The notes below the pieces were generated by a model, which saw only the letters and a list, made by a program, of their open reading frames with translations, had not been told where the DNA came from and did not search any database. A program made the translations under genes and the position numbers. Below are positions 7,527 through 15,105 of a DNA stretch of 15,105 nucleotides, one piece after another. Source of the DNA: an uncultured Mailhella sp. (GTDB lineage: Bacteria; Desulfobacterota; Desulfovibrionia; Desulfovibrionales; Desulfovibrionaceae); the NCBI GenBank assembly GCA_948482415.1, contig CAOMFZ010000034.1, forward strand, positions 1-15,105. The letters run 5' to 3'. Position 1 is the first letter of the stretch, and each line of letters starts with the position of its first letter.

Positions 7527-9047
7527 TTATTTATTTCTTTTGATAAAGTTTTTGGTATATTTTGCCATGTTAATCATATCGTCTAAAAATCTGCCTTTGC
7601 CGCCGGTGAGCATAACGGTGGGCATATGTTCCACTTCGCGAAGCCGGGGTTCGTCTTGCGGCTTATTACCGTCTGCGGATTTATTATTTGCCGCTTGTGT
7701 TTTGCCGGCAGCGGATTGAGCCGCTTTTGCGCCTGCACTGTTTTGCGCATTTTGCATGGAGACAGGTTTTGTGCCGGCGGAACCGCCGCTTTGCCCTGCA
7801 CCTGATTTTTGCATGGTATTTGCTGCGCTTTGCTGACCGCGTATTCTGGATAAGCGCTGTTGCTCCAGATAGGTAATAGCTTTGATGCGTTCCTGTTCCC
7901 TTTTGTATTCGTCCCCGTCAAGAAGCACGTCCTTGATATTAGACTGGAAGATAACTTGCTGCAATTCTTTGTGTTTGTCAAGAAATCCCGCAATGGCAGG
8001 CGGAAACGTCTTATTGCCGTTAATTTGCAGAAGGAATTTGGCAATTTCATCAGTTGGGAGCATTTTTTCGGCAATTTCAAGAATACTGTTGACAGCGTTA
8101 TAATTGGTCAGGGCAAAATTCTTTTGCAGGGCAGTGTAAAGAGGGTTTTGTTCCTGCGGAAAATCCTGCATAAAAATTTCTGTACTGCCCGCAGCTTTTT
8201 CCCAGTCGCCGTTTTCAATAAAGGTCTGTACGGCTTTTTCCAGATAGGCTTTGCCTTTTTCCGGTTGTCCCTGTTCTTTTTGAATGCCGTATAAATACAC
8301 AAGAGCGTCAGATTTATGGGGAGAATCCTGTGTGCTTGAGCGCTCAAAACAGGTTGCTGCCTGATTAAAAAGTCTGTCGTGATATTTTTGTTCCCCAATT
8401 TGGAAATGTTCCTCAAAGGGGGCATTTTCATCAGGCGTGTAGAAAAAGCGCATAAAGCCTTTTTCAAAATTATTCAGTTTTTGCTCCCAATTGGAAAGGA
8501 AAAGACTGCGTTTTTCTTCGCTGGCTTTTTCCAGTGCAAGCAAATTATTATAATATTTTTGCATGTCTTTGCTGTTTTTGGCAAAGGCATCTTTGAACGT
8601 CGTCAGCATTTCCTGAAAGGTGAAAGGGCGAATCAGGAAAAAGGAAGCTCCCAATGTTTTCAGGTTTTTCATTTCCTTGTCGAGCAGATCTGAATCTTCG
8701 GCAGACTTTGGCATGTTGAAAATAACGCCGATGGGGAAAAGCGTTCCCAAGGGGTGAATGCGCAGAAGAGAAATAAGCAGTGCCGCCTCAAAATCCCCGA
8801 AATGATAATCGCATAGAACAAGGGCGCAGTAGGCAAGGTCATTTTCTTTTTTTGTCAGAATATGATAGAGCGCGTTTTCAGGGGCATTAAAGGAAATAAT
8901 ACTTGCGTCAAGGGAGCTTAAGTCAACAGGAATACTCTCTTTTTTATCAGAAATAATAATGATTTCATCAAAAAAAGCGTCCGCAGAAATTTCTGAATTT
9001 TGGTTTATATTTTCATTTAATGAAGTTTCTGTTTTTCCTTCATTCAT
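7527..9047 (-). CDS. Degenerate receiver-like / TPR protein
   Basis: A 506-residue cytoplasmic protein of uncertain role. The N-terminal part (about 20-150) has the fold pattern of a response-regulator receiver: a beta strand DEIIIISD, a central LVLCDYH with a possible phosphoacceptor aspartate, and FFLIRPFTF at the end. The conserved Lys-Pro has become Arg-Pro and the paired acidic residues of the first strand are not clear, so phosphorylation is doubtful. A helical section follows and then TPR-like repeats (from about EEHFQIGEQKYHDRLFNQA onward). Near the C-terminus is a low-complexity stretch rich in Ala, Gln, Ser, Asn and Gly, then a short ordered tail. The longest frame begins at a TTG (9068); the ATG at 9047 is preferred because AAAGGAG lies six bases before it. 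It shares a transcript with the U32 gene and is divergent from the c-di-GMP regulator, to which it may be functionally linked. Confidence 0.75.
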   Translation of the reverse strand: MNEGKTETSLNENINQNSEISADAFFDEIIIISDKKESIPVDLSSLDASIISFNAPENALYHILTKKENDLAYCALVLCDYHFGDFEAALLISLLRIHPLGTLFPIGVIFNMPKSAEDSDLLDKEMKNLKTLGASFFLIRPFTFQEMLTTFKDAFAKNSKDMQKYYNNLLALEKASEEKRSLFLSNWEQKLNNFEKGFMRFFYTPDENAPFEEHFQIGEQKYHDRLFNQAATCFERSSTQDSPHKSDALVYLYGIQKEQGQPEKGKAYLEKAVQTFIENGDWEKAAGSTEIFMQDFPQEQNPLYTALQKNFALTNYNAVNSILEIAEKMLPTDEIAKFLLQINGNKTFPPAIAGFLDKHKELQQVIFQSNIKDVLLDGDEYKREQERIKAITYLEQQRLSRIRGQQSAANTMQKSGAGQSGGSAGTKPVSMQNAQNSAGAKAAQSAAGKTQAANNKSADGNKPQDEPRLREVEHMPTVMLTGGKGRFLDDMINMAKYTKNFIKRNK

Positions 9048-9153
9048 GCAAATCTCCTTTGGTATCAAAAATGAAAATAGCTATTTTTGCATTTTTTGTA
9101 CAGCAAAAAGTAGGAAAGAAAAAAGAAATTTTTTAAAACGTCTATTAAAAATA

Positions 9154-9182
9154 TTGTTTATTGGAAAAAAAAATGCTACGAT
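9154..9182 (+). promoter_or_regulatory. Candidate promoter for the c-di-GMP operon
   Basis: TTGTTT (9154-9159) and TACGAT (9177-9182) are spaced by 17 bases. Transcription would begin near 9189, directly before the TA tract. An alternative is that the TA tract itself supplies a -10 box. The divergent intergenic region (9048-9251) otherwise holds A/T-rich sequence and a run of nine A (9165-9173). Confidence 0.35.
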
Positions 9183-9191
9183 ACTCCAACG

Positions 9192-9213
9192 TATATATAT
9201 ATATATATATATA
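9192..9213 (+). repeat. (TA)11 dinucleotide tract before the c-di-GMP regulator
   Basis: Eleven perfect TA units, flanked by G and C, end 38 bases before the ATG at 9252. Perfect dinucleotide tracts of this length in promoters or leaders are classic slippage-prone sites that can switch or tune expression. A second shorter TATATATT lies at 9227-9234. Confidence 0.9.
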
Positions 9214-9251
9214 CCAAAATAAAGGGTATATATTAAAAAGACGGAAAAAAG

Positions 9252-12200
9252 ATGAAAAAGCAAAAAATATTAGTGGTTGATGACCAATCCATAAACAGAA
9301 TTTTGTTAGCAAAAATTTTGGAAAATCATTTCACGGTGTTACAGGCTGAAAATGGCTTGGAAGCATGGAATATTGTATGTAAGGAAAAAGATTCCATTCA
9401 GGTTATTTTGCTTGACCTTATTATGCCTGTTATGGACGGGTATGCTTTTTTAGATAAAATAAAGAAATCTCCTTTCTGGGAAATTCCTGTTATTGTTGCA
9501 TCTCAGGACGGAGGAAAAGAATCCGAATTAAAAGCTTTAAAAATTGGGGCAGTGGATTTTATTACCAAGCCGTATCACCCGACAATTATTTTGCAGCGTA
9601 TTATTAACACCATTGCAATGCGTGAAAACGCAATTTTAAGAAATACGTCCGAACGTGATTTTCTCACGAAATTATATAATAAAGAAACCTTTTACGATAA
9701 GGTGGCAACTCTTATTCAGGAAGACCAGAAGACAACCTATTCACTTATTTATTTTGATATTGAACGGTTTAAAGTTGTTAATGACTTCTTTGGCGAAGCA
9801 AAAGGCGATGAACTTTTAATTTATCTTGCGGATACTATCCGCAGCTTTTCACAAAGTCCCAATTACTTTGGAACAAGGCTTACCGCAGACTGTTATTGCG
9901 TGTGCATGCCCCATGATCGGGAAAATGAGCTGAAATTTGCTAATTTTGTGATGTCATATCTTGATAATTTTCCTATCAGTTTGAAATTAAAAGTCAATTT
10001 TGGTGTCTTTATTATTGAAGACATCAATATGAGTGTAAGTGTTATGTGCGACAGAGCAAACCTTGCACTGAAAAATATTGTTGGAAAATATAACACCTTT
10101 ATTGAATATTATAATGGCAGCCTGCATGAAAAAATTATTGAAGAGCAGGAAATTGTTAATGAAATGAACACGGCATTGCGGGAAAAGCAATTTGTTGTGT
10201 ATATTCAGCCGAAATTTGACTTAAATACTTTCAGTACGATCGGGGTGGAAACCCTTGTTCGCTGGAAACATCCTGAAAAAGGGCTTATTCCTCCGATTAA
10301 ATTTATTCCTGTTTTTGAGAAAAACGGTTTTATTGTTGAATTGGACATGTTTGTTTTTGAAGAGGTTTGCAAAACTATCCGCTCTTTGCTGGACAAAAAA
10401 ATTCCTGTTGTTCCTTTCAGCGTAAACCTTTCCCGCGCAGATATCTATCGGCCTAATTTGTGTGAAATGATTGTTGAGGTTATGGCAAAAAATAAACTTG
10501 ACCATAGCCTTATTGAGTTTGAAATTACCGAAACTTCCTATACACAGGATTCCGAGCAGCTGATCTTTGTGGTGAACAGACTGCGTGATCTTGGTTTTTC
10601 AATTTCCATGGATGATTTCGGCTCAGGCTATTCTTCTTTGAACATGCTGACGGAAGTTCCTGTTGACCTTTTGAAAATTGACATGCGCTTCTTGAAAAAC
10701 TTCAATGAAGAAGATGAAAAATCAAAAAATATTATTCATTTCATTGTGTATATGGCAAAATGGCTGAATTTGCCTGTTATTGCGGAAGGTGTTGAAACCA
10801 TTGAACAAATTGAATATTTGCGCAGTATCGGCTGTTATAACGGGCAGGGCTATTTCTTCTCAAAGCCATTTCCTATTGAAGAATATGAAGCGCGCATCAA
10901 TAAAATCGGCACTGCCATGTCAGTTTCCATCAAACAAGACGCTCAGCTTGTGCCAATTAAGGATTTATGCAGCGGCAATTCTACCTTTAACCAAGTTTTT
11001 AATTTGTTTACTTGGCCTCTTGTCATTATGGAGCTGCGCGGTGACAATTTGGAAATTTTGCGTGTAACTAAATATTTCTATGATGAAATCATGGAAAACA
11101 GTCAGGAATTTATTGCCACTACTTGTCATGCTTTAGATTTTATTCTGCCGGAAGACAGAGAAAAAGCTCTTCTTGAACTCAAAAAATTAGACGAAGGTAA
11201 TCTTTGCTCTGAATTTGTTTTGCGTGTGCAGTCTCCGCATACCGGCATGATTTACTGGAATCGTGCACGAGTCAGCTATTTGCAGCAAACATACAACAGT
11301 AAAATTTTCATCATGCAGCTGCGCAATATTACAGAGGAAAAGAATAAAGAACTTCTTGCCAGCCTGCAGGAAGAACGATTTAATGTTGTATTGGAATACA
11401 GCAAATCAGCGATTATTGATGTTAATTTAATTGATAAAAAACTCCGTATCAATAAGGTGCTGGCAAAGGCTTTGGGCATGGATAAGCTTGTTTTTGACTA
11501 TGATAAGGAAGTGAAAGAAAATTATACGCTTCCTTTTGAACAAAAAGAAGACATTATTGCCATGCTTGATAATATTTTTGCAGGCAGAGAACAGGAAAAA
11601 CCGCTTCTTGTGTCCTTTATCCGCCATGTTTCCAACCGTGCGTGGTATAAATTCAACTATAAGATTTTGTCTTTGGAAGGTAAGCCGCAGCTTGCGGTCA
11701 TTTACGTTGAAAACGTGACCCATTCCGTTATCAGCAAAGAAATCTTTGAACGGGAACAGGAGTTTAGAGACACCATTATTGCAAGTGACACAAATTATAT
11801 AGAAATTGATATTGAAGCAAAAAGTGTTCTGCGTCATTCACCTAAATTATTGGGTTCCATGGGCTACAGCAAAGGACATTCCATTGATGAATTCTTTGCC
11901 CGTGTCGGAAATATGCTTATTCATCCTGATGACAAAGAACGTTTCATACAGTTTATGAATGTGTACTCACTCAGTCTCCTTTTAACGCAAAATATGAAGC
12001 TGAACTTTGTTTTCCGCTATTTGGCAGGAAAAGATTTTAAGTGGGCATGCTTCAATTTAAGCCTGATTAAAAATCCCACGGATAAAAACGTTACAGCGTT
12101 TTGTTATCTTGACGAACTCGGCATTGCACATCATTTTCTTGAAATTGACGATTTGCGCGCAAGACATGACCTTGCAACCGGTTTTTATTCAGAAGAAATT

Positions 12201-12638
12201 TTTGAAAAAGCTTTGAATAATTATTTTGACGTATTCAGTGGTAAGCCCGGAGCATTATTCTATATCAGTCTGTCAAAAGATTTTTCTGCTTCCGGCTGTC
12301 CGAACAAGGCTTCAAATTATTCTGTGGTTGCCATGTCCAATATTTTGCGGCAAACATTCAGAAACAGCAATATTGTGGCACGGATTAATGAATTTGACTT
12401 TGCCGTTTTTATGCAGGATGCTTCTGATAAAATTTATGTTCTGCAAAAAGCAAATGAAATCTGCAATGCCATGAATGAATATAATAAAAAAGATTTTTCC
12501 GATAAAATTATCGGAAATATCGGAGCCATTCTTCTGCAGGAGCAAAATACCTATAATATAGCGGTAAAAAAAGCTCAAACTGCATGTGAGCTGGCAATAC
12601 AGCAAGGAAAAAATACAGTATATCTATTAAATGAATAG
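9252..12638 (+). CDS. Response regulator with EAL c-di-GMP phosphodiesterase, two degenerate GGDEF and PAS domains
   Basis: A 1128-residue cytoplasmic signalling enzyme. Domains: receiver (1-125; Asp10, Asp11, phosphoacceptor Asp55, Lys106, all canonical); degenerate GGDEF (about 130-290, with TADCY at 211-215 in place of GGDEF); EAL (about 300-550); three PAS-like segments (about 575-695, 705-825, 835-955); and a second degenerate GGDEF (about 965-1128, with NEFDF at 1046-1050). The EAL domain keeps ETL (Glu333), Asn392, the EITE glutamate (Glu424), DD at 454-455, Lys475, Glu512 and Gln532, so it should hydrolyse c-di-GMP to pGpG. Neither GGDEF should make c-di-GMP; they may bind GTP or act structurally. 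Phosphorylation of Asp55, PAS input, or both are the likely controls. The start has only a weak GGA-containing ribosome-binding site. It heads a four-gene operon and follows a (TA)11 tract. Confidence 0.93.
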   Translation: MKKQKILVVDDQSINRILLAKILENHFTVLQAENGLEAWNIVCKEKDSIQVILLDLIMPVMDGYAFLDKIKKSPFWEIPVIVASQDGGKESELKALKIGAVDFITKPYHPTIILQRIINTIAMRENAILRNTSERDFLTKLYNKETFYDKVATLIQEDQKTTYSLIYFDIERFKVVNDFFGEAKGDELLIYLADTIRSFSQSPNYFGTRLTADCYCVCMPHDRENELKFANFVMSYLDNFPISLKLKVNFGVFIIEDINMSVSVMCDRANLALKNIVGKYNTFIEYYNGSLHEKIIEEQEIVNEMNTALREKQFVVYIQPKFDLNTFSTIGVETLVRWKHPEKGLIPPIKFIPVFEKNGFIVELDMFVFEEVCKTIRSLLDKKIPVVPFSVNLSRADIYRPNLCEMIVEVMAKNKLDHSLIEFEITETSYTQDSEQLIFVVNRLRDLGFSISMDDFGSGYSSLNMLTEVPVDLLKIDMRFLKNFNEEDEKSKNIIHFIVYMAKWLNLPVIAEGVETIEQIEYLRSIGCYNGQGYFFSKPFPIEEYEARINKIGTAMSVSIKQDAQLVPIKDLCSGNSTFNQVFNLFTWPLVIMELRGDNLEILRVTKYFYDEIMENSQEFIATTCHALDFILPEDREKALLELKKLDEGNLCSEFVLRVQSPHTGMIYWNRARVSYLQQTYNSKIFIMQLRNITEEKNKELLASLQEERFNVVLEYSKSAIIDVNLIDKKLRINKVLAKALGMDKLVFDYDKEVKENYTLPFEQKEDIIAMLDNIFAGREQEKPLLVSFIRHVSNRAWYKFNYKILSLEGKPQLAVIYVENVTHSVISKEIFEREQEFRDTIIASDTNYIEIDIEAKSVLRHSPKLLGSMGYSKGHSIDEFFARVGNMLIHPDDKERFIQFMNVYSLSLLLTQNMKLNFVFRYLAGKDFKWACFNLSLIKNPTDKNVTAFCYLDELGIAHHFLEIDDLRARHDLATGFYSEEIFEKALNNYFDVFSGKPGALFYISLSKDFSASGCPNKASNYSVVAMSNILRQTFRNSNIVARINEFDFAVFMQDASDKIYVLQKANEICNAMNEYNKKDFSDKIIGNIGAILLQEQNTYNIAVKKAQTACELAIQQGKNTVYLLNE

Positions 12639-12657
12639 ATATAAGCATAGGTGAATT

Positions 12658-12996
12658 ATGATTAGTCGGCTGAAAAACTGGGGCTGCAATGTCGAAGAGG
12701 CATTGGAAAGGTTTGTAAACGATGAGGAATTATACTGCACTTGTTTTAATATGTTTTTAACAGATAATTCCTTTGATTCATTGAAAGAAAGTGTAAAAGC
12801 CGGAGATTGTAAAGCCTCCTTTGAAGCGTGCCATACCTTGAAAGGCGTCGGCGGAAACTTGTCAGCAGGGCCTTTGTATCAGGCAATTTGTGAATTGACG
12901 GAAAGACTGCGGGCAGGGAATATGGAACATGCTGAAGAATATGTTGAAAAAATTTTAGAACGCAGAAATGAGGTACAGCGACTTTTAGCTGAATAG
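12658..12996 (+). CDS. Stand-alone HPt phosphotransfer protein
   Basis: A 112-residue all-helical protein with the histidine phosphotransfer motif HTLKGVGGNLS, in which His59 is the likely phosphate carrier; length is normal for a single HPt domain. It would pass phosphate between a hybrid sensor kinase located elsewhere and a receiver such as Asp55 of the EAL protein, whose gene ends 19 bases upstream. AGGTGA lies four bases before the ATG. No kinase gene is in the window, so the partner kinase is unknown. Confidence 0.88.
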   Translation: MISRLKNWGCNVEEALERFVNDEELYCTCFNMFLTDNSFDSLKESVKAGDCKASFEACHTLKGVGGNLSAGPLYQAICELTERLRAGNMEHAEEYVEKILERRNEVQRLLAE

Positions 12997-12998
12997 TA

Positions 12999-13991
12999 AT
13001 GGAAATACGCAGTGAAGCAAAAAAATGTCTGGAAATTTTAAAGCAGAATAATAATTTTGTTTTGACCATGCATACGCATCCGGACGGTGACGCCATTGGC
13101 TCTGCTCTTGGCTTGGCTTGGTTTTTGCAAAAAGAGCTGGGTAAAAATGTATGTATCTATAATGAAAACAGCCTGCCGCATCGTTTTTCTTTCTTGCCTT
13201 TGCCTTGTGCTTATTATACTGATTTGACCGCTGTTCCTTTTAATAACCCTTTGATTGTTCTGCTTGACGGCTCGGAAGTGCACCGCTTTGGCGATGCGTT
13301 TGCTCCTTATTTTCAGGGAAAGAAAAGTCTCTGCATTGACCACCATTTGGTTGATAAGGAAATAGCCACAGAATACAGCTGGATAGATTATACTATGGCA
13401 GCCACAGGGCAAATGGTTGCGCATATTGTGTATGCTTATGCGGATAAAACCTTTGAAGACGCGGCAGCAGCCCTTTATGTTGCACTGTCAGGTGACACAG
13501 GAAATTTTTCCTTTGGCAATACCAGTGCTGAAACTGTTGAAATCCTTGCCAAACTTGTGGAAACTCCCCTTGCCCTTGCCCCTGTGCGTGAAAAGCTTGA
13601 TAATACATGGACAAAGGAAAAAATGTATTTTTGGGGCAAGCTGACAAGTATGGTGAAGTTTGCTCTGAATGATCAGCTTGCCTATATTGCCGTTCCTCAT
13701 GCGTTATTTGCTGAATACGGCGTGACACACGAGGATTTGGAAGGTTTTGTGGAGCATATGCGCAGGGTTGCGACTGTGCGCATGACGCTGATGATGCGTG
13801 AAGAAATAAAAAATGGTTCCTCTTTTATTAAAGTAAGTATGCGTTCCTCCGGTGAGGATGATGTTCGCAGCCTTTTGAGCCTGTTTGGCGGAGGAGGACA
13901 TAAAAATGCTGCCGGTGCAGGCATTGAAGGTTCATTGGAAAAAGTTTTTGCTATGATATATCCTCATATTGAGAAAGTATTACAAAAATAA
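12999..13991 (+). CDS. nrnA: DHH/DHHA1 family phosphoesterase (NrnA-like oligoribonuclease/pAp phosphatase)
   Basis: A 330-residue protein of the length of NrnA. The DHH domain shows the metal-binding motifs HTHPDGD (25-31), Asp90 in LLDGSE, DHH at 114-116 and Asp166 in SGDTGNF; the C-terminal DHHA1 domain carries the GGGGHKNAAG motif (297-306) that holds the substrate. Family members degrade very short RNAs from the 5' end, dephosphorylate 3'-phosphoadenosine 5'-phosphate, and in some bacteria hydrolyse the linear dinucleotides pGpG or pApA. All catalytic residues appear intact. The start lies two bases after the HPt stop codon and has no clear Shine-Dalgarno sequence, so coupling with the HPt gene is likely. 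The gene symbol is by family; the in vivo substrate is not settled. Confidence 0.88.
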   Translation: MEIRSEAKKCLEILKQNNNFVLTMHTHPDGDAIGSALGLAWFLQKELGKNVCIYNENSLPHRFSFLPLPCAYYTDLTAVPFNNPLIVLLDGSEVHRFGDAFAPYFQGKKSLCIDHHLVDKEIATEYSWIDYTMAATGQMVAHIVYAYADKTFEDAAAALYVALSGDTGNFSFGNTSAETVEILAKLVETPLALAPVREKLDNTWTKEKMYFWGKLTSMVKFALNDQLAYIAVPHALFAEYGVTHEDLEGFVEHMRRVATVRMTLMMREEIKNGSSFIKVSMRSSGEDDVRSLLSLFGGGGHKNAAGAGIEGSLEKVFAMIYPHIEKVLQK

Positions 13992-14000
13992 GGAGTTGTT

Positions 14001-14876
14001 ATGCTGAAAGGGGCTATTTCCGCTTTAGTTCTGCCATTTAAAAACGGTGAAATTGACGAGGAATCCTATCGTGAATTTATTGAATGGCAGATTGAACAGG
14101 GTATTGACGGTCTTGTTCCCTGTGGGACGACAGGTGAATCTGCAACACTGACCCATGAAGAACACGAACGTGCCATTAAAATTTGTATCGAACAAACCAA
14201 AAAACGCGTTCCCGTTATTGCCGGCTGCGGCTCAAATAATACCGCAGAAGCAATCCGCCTGACGCAGTTTGCCAAAAAAGCAGGCGCCGATTATGCGCTT
14301 CTTATCAGCCCCTATTACAATAAACCGACACAGGAAGGCATTTTCCAGCATTACCGCGCTGTGAGCAAAGAAGTATCCTTTCCCTTTTTAGTATACAATG
14401 TCCCCGGACGCACAGGCTCCAATGTCACTTCTGATACCATGGCTCGCCTGTATCACCAGATTCCTGATATGATTGGGGTAAAAGAGGCTACCGGAAACCT
14501 GGTGCAAATTTCAAATATTTTAGAAAAAACAGACCAGGATTTTATTTTGCTTTCCGGTGATGACTCAACGGTGCTCGCTACTTTGGCGCTTGGCGGTAAA
14601 GGCACCATTTCCGTTACTTCCAATATTCTGCCAAAGAAAGTACATGACCTGTGCAAAGCATGTGAAGACGGTAATTTCAAGGAAGCGCGCCGCCTGCACT
14701 TCTATCTTGAACCGCTGAACAGAGCAATGTTTATAGAATCAAACCCCATTCCTGTAAAAACAGGGCTTGCTCTCATGGGCAAAATGGGCAATGAATTCCG
14801 CCTGCCTCTTTGCCAAATGCAGGAAAATACCTTGGCAGTTTTGAAAAAAACAATGCAGGATATGAAACTTATCTAA
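14001..14876 (+). CDS. dapA: 4-hydroxy-tetrahydrodipicolinate synthase
   Basis: Condenses pyruvate with aspartate semialdehyde, the first committed step of lysine and diaminopimelate synthesis, in the cytoplasm. At 291 residues it has the usual length, and E. coli-like numbering holds: Thr43-Thr44 in GTTGES, Tyr106 in YYNKP, Tyr132 in VYNVPGRTG, Arg137 and the Schiff-base Lys161 in GVKEATGN, all present. AAGGAG overlaps the stop codon of the preceding DHH gene and stands five bases before the ATG. It is the last gene of the plus-strand operon; the link with c-di-GMP genes may be positional only. No lysine riboswitch or separate promoter was seen before it. Confidence 0.96.
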   Translation: MLKGAISALVLPFKNGEIDEESYREFIEWQIEQGIDGLVPCGTTGESATLTHEEHERAIKICIEQTKKRVPVIAGCGSNNTAEAIRLTQFAKKAGADYALLISPYYNKPTQEGIFQHYRAVSKEVSFPFLVYNVPGRTGSNVTSDTMARLYHQIPDMIGVKEATGNLVQISNILEKTDQDFILLSGDDSTVLATLALGGKGTISVTSNILPKKVHDLCKACEDGNFKEARRLHFYLEPLNRAMFIESNPIPVKTGLALMGKMGNEFRLPLCQMQENTLAVLKKTMQDMKLI

Positions 14877-14940
14877 GGTAATTTTGATTGTTTTATTTTT
14901 TCTGCGGAGGGAATTATTACCTTTGCACCTCCTATATATC

Positions 14941-14978
14941 AACCCGTCACAGACAAGGTCTGTAACGGGTTGGTTTTT
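14941..14978 (+). terminator. Strong rho-independent terminator after dapA
   Basis: AACCCGT (14941-14947) pairs with ACGGGTT (14965-14971) and ACAGAC (14949-14954) with GTCTGT (14958-14963), separated by a C/A mismatch and closed by a three-base loop; GGTTTTT follows. The position 64 bases after the dapA stop fits the end of the operon. Confidence 0.9.
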
Positions 14979-14985
14979 GTAATTT

Positions 14986-15079
14986 TAGAGCGTTTCCAAT
15001 AAATTTTGCAACTTTTCTATGCAGGGGGAAAACTTTTGTAAAAGTTTCTCCCCCTGCACCCCTTTACAAAACTTTTTAA
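14986..15079 (+). repeat. Partial copy C of the palindromic intergenic repeat family
   Basis: Begins with TAGAGCGTTTCCAATAAA, close to the left end of the family, continues through TTTTGCAACTTTTCTATG, and carries both arms of the central hairpin (GCAGGGGGAAAACTTTT at 15021-15037; AAAAGTTTCTCCCCCTGC at 15040-15057), then CACCCCTTTACAAAACTTTTT. After about 15079 it no longer follows copies A and B. The right end is therefore absent or has diverged; the window stops at 15105. Confidence 0.8.
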
Positions 15080-15105
15080 AATAAATTTCCCCAAGAACAT
15101 CAAGA

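Noticed and set aside
9048..9068. Longer N-terminus for the receiver/TPR protein
   Set aside because: It would begin at TTG, and the good AAAGGAG sequence sits properly before the ATG at 9047.
9081..9263. Small open frames across the TA tract
   Set aside because: They arise from A/T-rich low-complexity sequence, have no ribosome-binding site and overlap the divergent promoter region.

Overview
The window is about 15.1 kb of chromosomal DNA with low to moderate G+C (estimated by eye, not computed). Ten genuine genes fall into two blocks. Genes 1-5 are read on the minus strand (right to left, 9047 to 218) and genes 6-9 on the plus strand (9252 to 14876); counting the CBS protein separately from its overlapping peptidase gives five minus and four plus genes, nine in total plus repeats. 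The large FAD/Fe-S lactate/glycolate-type dehydrogenase with an extra N-terminal region, the receiver-like/TPR protein and the U32 protein are most reminiscent of the Desulfovibrionaceae (an anaerobic, sulfate-reducer-like deltaproteobacterium of low G+C). That assignment is inference from protein style, not from a marker gene.

Minus strand, in order of transcription: a degenerate receiver/TPR protein (9047-7527) followed after 12 bases by a U32-family Fe-S protein of the TrhP/YegQ type (7514-6219) and a probable terminator. Then comes a 521-base gene-free stretch packed with nested repeats, then a two-CBS-domain protein (5697-5257) whose end overlaps the start of an anchored M23 peptidase (5264-3939), and finally a 1209-residue D-lactate/2-hydroxyacid dehydrogenase (3847-218) with its own promoter and operator-like palindrome, ended by a hairpin at about 160-200.

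Plus strand: a likely four-gene operon with gaps of 19, 2 and 9 bases. It holds a 1128-residue response regulator with an intact EAL (c-di-GMP phosphodiesterase) domain between two degenerate GGDEF domains, a stand-alone HPt phosphotransfer protein, an NrnA-like DHH/DHHA1 phosphoesterase, and DapA (4-hydroxy-tetrahydrodipicolinate synthase), closed by a strong terminator at 14941-14978. The first three could form a complete route from signal input to c-di-GMP, pGpG and GMP. The divergent 204-base region in front of this operon carries an uninterrupted (TA)11 tract, a candidate phase-variable element.

The most unusual non-coding content is a family of about 140-base palindromic elements: one full copy (5924-6063) and two partial copies at either edge of the window (about 45-118 and 14986-15079). 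The full copy has 14-base terminal inverted repeats and an internal 17-base-pair hairpin whose arms differ between copies in a compensatory way, and it sits between the two arms of a second, unrelated inverted repeat. No phage, transposase, CRISPR array, tRNA or rRNA was seen.
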